A DNA stretch of 64,000 nt from contig JAWXBY010000033.1 of assembly GCA_034440355.1 (NCBI GenBank), positions 62,001 to 126,000 on the forward strand. Direction: 5' to 3'. The notes under the pieces are model-generated. The model made no database searches. It was not told the DNA's origin and worked only from the letters and a program-made list of their open reading frames with translations. Below, in pieces: positions 61,624-64,000 of this stretch. The stretch is from SZUA-430 sp034440355. Its GTDB lineage: Bacteria > Pseudomonadota > Alphaproteobacteria > Micropepsales > Micropepsaceae. Each line of letters begins with the position of its first letter. Positions within the stretch are counted from its first letter, which is position 1. The translations under genes and the position numbers were made by a program.

Positions 61624-62325
61624 CTAGTTTCGGGAGCGTGGCGACGGTCGGATCAGGACCACGGAGACGTTGTCGGATGCCTGTCGCCGCAAGGCGCGAG
61701 CCAGAAGGGTTTCGGCGGCGGCTTCCAGATCGGCCATGCTCGCGACCTCTGCAAGCTCGTCTTCGCGCAGCACGTTGGACAATCCGTCCGAGCAGAGCAA
61801 GAATGTGTCGTTCGCCTCGATTGATCCGGCGCGCGAATCGACGGCGAGGGTTTGCTCGGCGCCGACCGCGCGGGTGATCACGTGCGATTGCGGATGCTGA
61901 GCCGCCTCCGCAGATGTGATGCGGCCGGCGTCGATGAGTTCTTGAACAGCGCTGTGATCGCGCGTCAGCCTGGTCAGCCGGCCGTCGCGAATGAGGTAAG
62001 CGCGGCTGTCTCCGACCCAAAAACAGGTGTAATGCGGCGCCTGGATCTCAAGTGCGACAACGGTAGACCCGATCGGGCCGGACTTTGTTTGCGCCGCGTG
62101 AAGGAGAAGGCGGCGGTTAGCCCGCTGCAGGCGGTCTCCCACGCTTGCAGCTTGCGACCCGAGCTCTTGGAGCACAGCCCTGCTGGCGACGTCGCCGGCG
62201 TTGTGGCCACCCATGCCGTCGGCGACGGCCCACAGGCCGATATCCGGCCGGTCGAGGACAGCGTCTTCGTTGAGCGCACGGACACAGCCGGCATGCGAGC
62301 GCGCTGCCGACCGGAGCGCGTGCAC
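61624..62325 (-). CDS. PP2C-family protein phosphatase
   Basis: 233 residues. All PP2C motifs: RSHAGCVRALNEDAVL, ADGMGGH, SGPIGSTVV, GDSRAYLI, LLCSDGLSN and SDNVSVVLI, so metal sites are intact. I choose GTG at 62325; it is 5 nt after the FHA gene stop, so they are translated together. It would dephosphorylate Thr/Ser on partner proteins, as PppA does in type VI secretion control. Confidence 0.88.
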   Translation of the reverse strand: MHALRSAARSHAGCVRALNEDAVLDRPDIGLWAVADGMGGHNAGDVASRAVLQELGSQAASVGDRLQRANRRLLLHAAQTKSGPIGSTVVALEIQAPHYTCFWVGDSRAYLIRDGRLTRLTRDHSAVQELIDAGRITSAEAAQHPQSHVITRAVGAEQTLAVDSRAGSIEANDTFLLCSDGLSNVLREDELAEVASMADLEAAAETLLARALRRQASDNVSVVLIRPSPRSRN

Positions 62326-62330
62326 GTCGT

Positions 62331-63416
62331 TCAGTTCGTGGACCTTTGCTCGCAAAGCGTGCTCGCCTCTTCGAGTTCTTGGAGCTGACGCGCGTATGCT
62401 GCGCGGAATGCGGCGTCGACCGAACCGCTGGGGTTGGTCAAGACCTCCATGCGGAACGCGGCATAGACCCTTTCGTACTCCTTCCACGCGGCGGCGCCTT
62501 TGCTCCCGAGGAAGAAACTCTCGCCGCGCAGGCTTTGATCGATGCGCTCCGGCCCTAGAGCGTTCAGCGCCGAGGTCAAGATGGCGCGCGATCCGGCGAG
62601 CATCGAGATCAAGTGCTTTTTTACATCGACGAACGCGGCCCTCACCGCCTCGGGTCCCGTTAGGAAGCCGCGCTTGTGATGGCGCAGCACGTCGGCGCCC
62701 AAGCGACTCGTCGCACTGAATTTGAACGGGTTGTTTTCGACCTGGCCGATCTTCGTCTTATCGATGCCGAAGTCCTGCTTGGCCACTTGGCGCTGGTTCA
62801 TAAGTGTCGATAGGCCGATAACCGTCGCTTGATAAACCGCGCCGACACGGCGCATGACATCGGCCTCGTCTTCCTCGGCGAACTCGCGCGGGTCGAGTTT
62901 GGCGCCGGCGCAGAACGCCGCGAAGGCCGGGGATGGTTTTTTCGCGACTTCATCGGGCGAGACCGGGCGCGGCTCTACCGACACCTCTTGCCCCACGATT
63001 GCCGTCCAATCGTCGGGGATCGAGAGTGCGTCCATACTGAAGACCGCCGGGCGGCAGAGGCTCGGCGCCTCGCCGATCTGTGTTTGCGACGGCGAGGCGT
63101 CGCTGTTCGGCTCGACGGTGATCATGAAGGGGCCGAGGAAAAGTTTCGCGTGCTCCGGCAAGATCGTCGGGTCGCGGTGCGGCGCGCGCGTGTATTCGTC
63201 GTCGATGAAGACGCCGTTGGCGCTGAGGTCTTGCAGCGTCAGACGTCCGTCGGCGACGGCGAGGATGCAGTGCAGGCGCGAGATCTGCGCCGTCGGATCG
63301 GCGATGGTCCAGCCCGCGTTCGCGTCGCGGCCGATGGCGAGGTCGCCATGCTCAAGCGTTCGCGTATCGAGCGGTTCGCCGGGGTTTTTGCTGTGATAGA
63401 GCTTGAGCGTGTGCAT
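62331..63416 (-). CDS. FHA-domain protein with type VI secretion TagH/ImpI-like C-terminus
   Basis: 361 residues. N-terminal FHA domain: GDLAIGRDANAG, ISRLHCIL (SxxH) and DLSANGVFID, the phosphothreonine-binding residues. The C-terminal half (FCAGAKLDPREF, VMRRVGAVYQATVIGLSTLM, GQVENNPFKFSATS, LTGPEAVRAAFVDVKKH, MLAGSRAILTSAL) matches the C-terminal domain of type VI secretion FHA proteins (TagH/ImpI). Its partner phosphatase follows and a HAMP protein precedes it. No type VI core gene is in the window. Confidence 0.88.
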   Translation of the reverse strand: MHTLKLYHSKNPGEPLDTRTLEHGDLAIGRDANAGWTIADPTAQISRLHCILAVADGRLTLQDLSANGVFIDDEYTRAPHRDPTILPEHAKLFLGPFMITVEPNSDASPSQTQIGEAPSLCRPAVFSMDALSIPDDWTAIVGQEVSVEPRPVSPDEVAKKPSPAFAAFCAGAKLDPREFAEEDEADVMRRVGAVYQATVIGLSTLMNQRQVAKQDFGIDKTKIGQVENNPFKFSATSRLGADVLRHHKRGFLTGPEAVRAAFVDVKKHLISMLAGSRAILTSALNALGPERIDQSLRGESFFLGSKGAAAWKEYERVYAAFRMEVLTNPSGSVDAAFRAAYARQLQELEEASTLCEQRSTN

Positions 63417-63421
63417 GACGC

Positions 63422-64000
63422 CTACCTTTGCGTGGCTGCGATCTTTGCCGCAGTTTGAGGAGCGGGAAGGACTCGGGTGGCGTCGGGGTTGTCGACCGCT
63501 CGGAGGCCCGTCTGGCCGCGTTCGGCCTCGATGCGTTCCTGCATGGCGGCGGCGTAGGTGTTGAAGGCGTCGAACAGATCGCCGAATTCGTCGTTGCGCA
63601 GCTGGGCGATGCGAACGTCGCCGTTGCCCGACGCGCCTTCGTGCAGGGCGGCCTTCAGGCGTTCGATCGGCCGCATGAGGAGGATGGCGATGACGTAGCT
63701 GACGGCGCAAACCACGATGAGCATCAGGACGCCGAGCGCGATCAACAGCATGCGCGACAGCGCCGCCGCGGCCTCGGACTCGCTGTTGCTGACGCTGATG
63801 TCGACGCTGCCGAAGGTGCGGCCGGCATACGTGATGGGGTGCACGAAGCGGAACGCGGTGTGGCCGTCCGCGGCCGGCGGCGTCGCGGTGATCTGCAGGT
63901 TGGCGTCGCGGCGCACGAGGGTTTCGCCGGCGGGAGCGTTGTAGCGTTTGCCGATGCGCGAGGCGTCGGTGGCCGCGCGCACGACGCCTTGATCGTCCAC
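63422..64000 (-). CDS. HAMP-domain membrane protein, C-terminal part only
   Basis: The window ends inside this gene, leaving 192 C-terminal residues. They hold the end of a periplasmic sensor (GKRYNAPAGETLVRR, FVHPITYAGRTFGSVDI), a membrane helix (residues 85-108 as seen), a HAMP helix pair (RPIERLKAALHEGASGNG, FGDLFDAFNTYAAAMQERIEAERG) and a soluble tail. No kinase or methyl-accepting domain follows in the visible part. The tail has DATRVL, a pT-x-x-L type site for FHA binding. Likely input protein of the FHA-PP2C module; six nt before the FHA gene. Confidence 0.8.
   Translation of the reverse strand: MDDQGVVRAATDASRIGKRYNAPAGETLVRRDANLQITATPPAADGHTAFRFVHPITYAGRTFGSVDISVSNSESEAAAALSRMLLIALGVLMLIVVCAVSYVIAILLMRPIERLKAALHEGASGNGDVRIAQLRNDEFGDLFDAFNTYAAAMQERIEAERGQTGLRAVDNPDATRVLPAPQTAAKIAATQR

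Overview
The window is a G+C-rich, gene-dense stretch of a bacterial chromosome, almost certainly from an alphaproteobacterium. Supporting evidence: the rpsF-rpsR-rplI-dnaB-alr and radA-cvpA-purF blocks, alphaproteobacterial families (DUF2336, DUF2849, DUF934, DUF2167, DUF1254/DUF1214 pair, SleB-type hydrolase, ROK-less carbon metabolism genes), frequent GTG/TTG starts and long palindromic intergenic repeats of the type seen in this class. Genus cannot be fixed from the sequence alone. I see no rRNA, tRNA, CRISPR array, integrase or transposase.

Layout. 1-4.6 kb: end of a DUF2167 membrane protein, then a minus-strand operon radA-cvpA-purF-SDR reductase. 4.7-11.1 kb: accessory insert between radA and the alr block, with two tiny membrane proteins around a Rieske oxygenase, a degenerate GGDEF-like protein, a stand-alone ThsB-type TIR protein, DUF1993, an AraC regulator, a CPBP protease, two GFA genes (one frameshifted) and a secreted protein. 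11.2-18.8 kb: MlaF/MlaE lipid transporter, alr, an LprI-like protein, dnaB, and the S6-S18-L9 operon with a visible promoter and terminator. 19-27.8 kb: a polyprenyl-type glycosyltransferase facing a frameshifted GT-C membrane protein, DUF883-like protein, Crp/Fnr regulator, gamma-glutamyltransferase, Rap1a/Tai-like protein, CDP-alcohol phosphatidyltransferase with an acyl-CoA dehydrogenase. 27.9-39.2 kb: cytochrome c, nitronate monooxygenase, methyltransferase, TraB/GumN, release factor RF3, DUF2336, ornithine decarboxylase with a structured leader, a histidine kinase and the DUF2849-sulfite reductase-DUF934 operon. 39.4-49.6 kb: secreted HExxH protein, an NMT1/THI5-like ABC importer, DUF1254/DUF1214 pair, PBP1A, GH42 beta-galactosidase and two overlapping micro-ORFs. 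49.7-56.4 kb: a paired acyl-CoA dehydrogenase, a PepSY/response regulator/PhoQ-like kinase operon flanked by palindromic repeats, an XRE regulator with a lysine-rich tail, a 50-aa ORF and a FecR-domain protein. 56.5-64 kb: a 479-residue-frame unknown, SleB hydrolase, small unknowns, a RecQ-family helicase and a HAMP-FHA-PP2C signalling cluster running off the window end.

How it works together. Most of the window is housekeeping: translation, replication, purine synthesis, cell wall, sulfur assimilation. The parts most worth following are the leader upstream of ornithine decarboxylase, whose hairpin coincides with a conserved-looking coding string; the HAMP-FHA-PP2C cluster, which looks like a type VI secretion-style threonine phosphorylation switch; the orphan TIR protein; and two overlapping micro-genes that look like paralogues. 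Two genes (a GFA protein and a GT-C membrane protein) each carry a single-base frameshift that may be real or a sequencing error.
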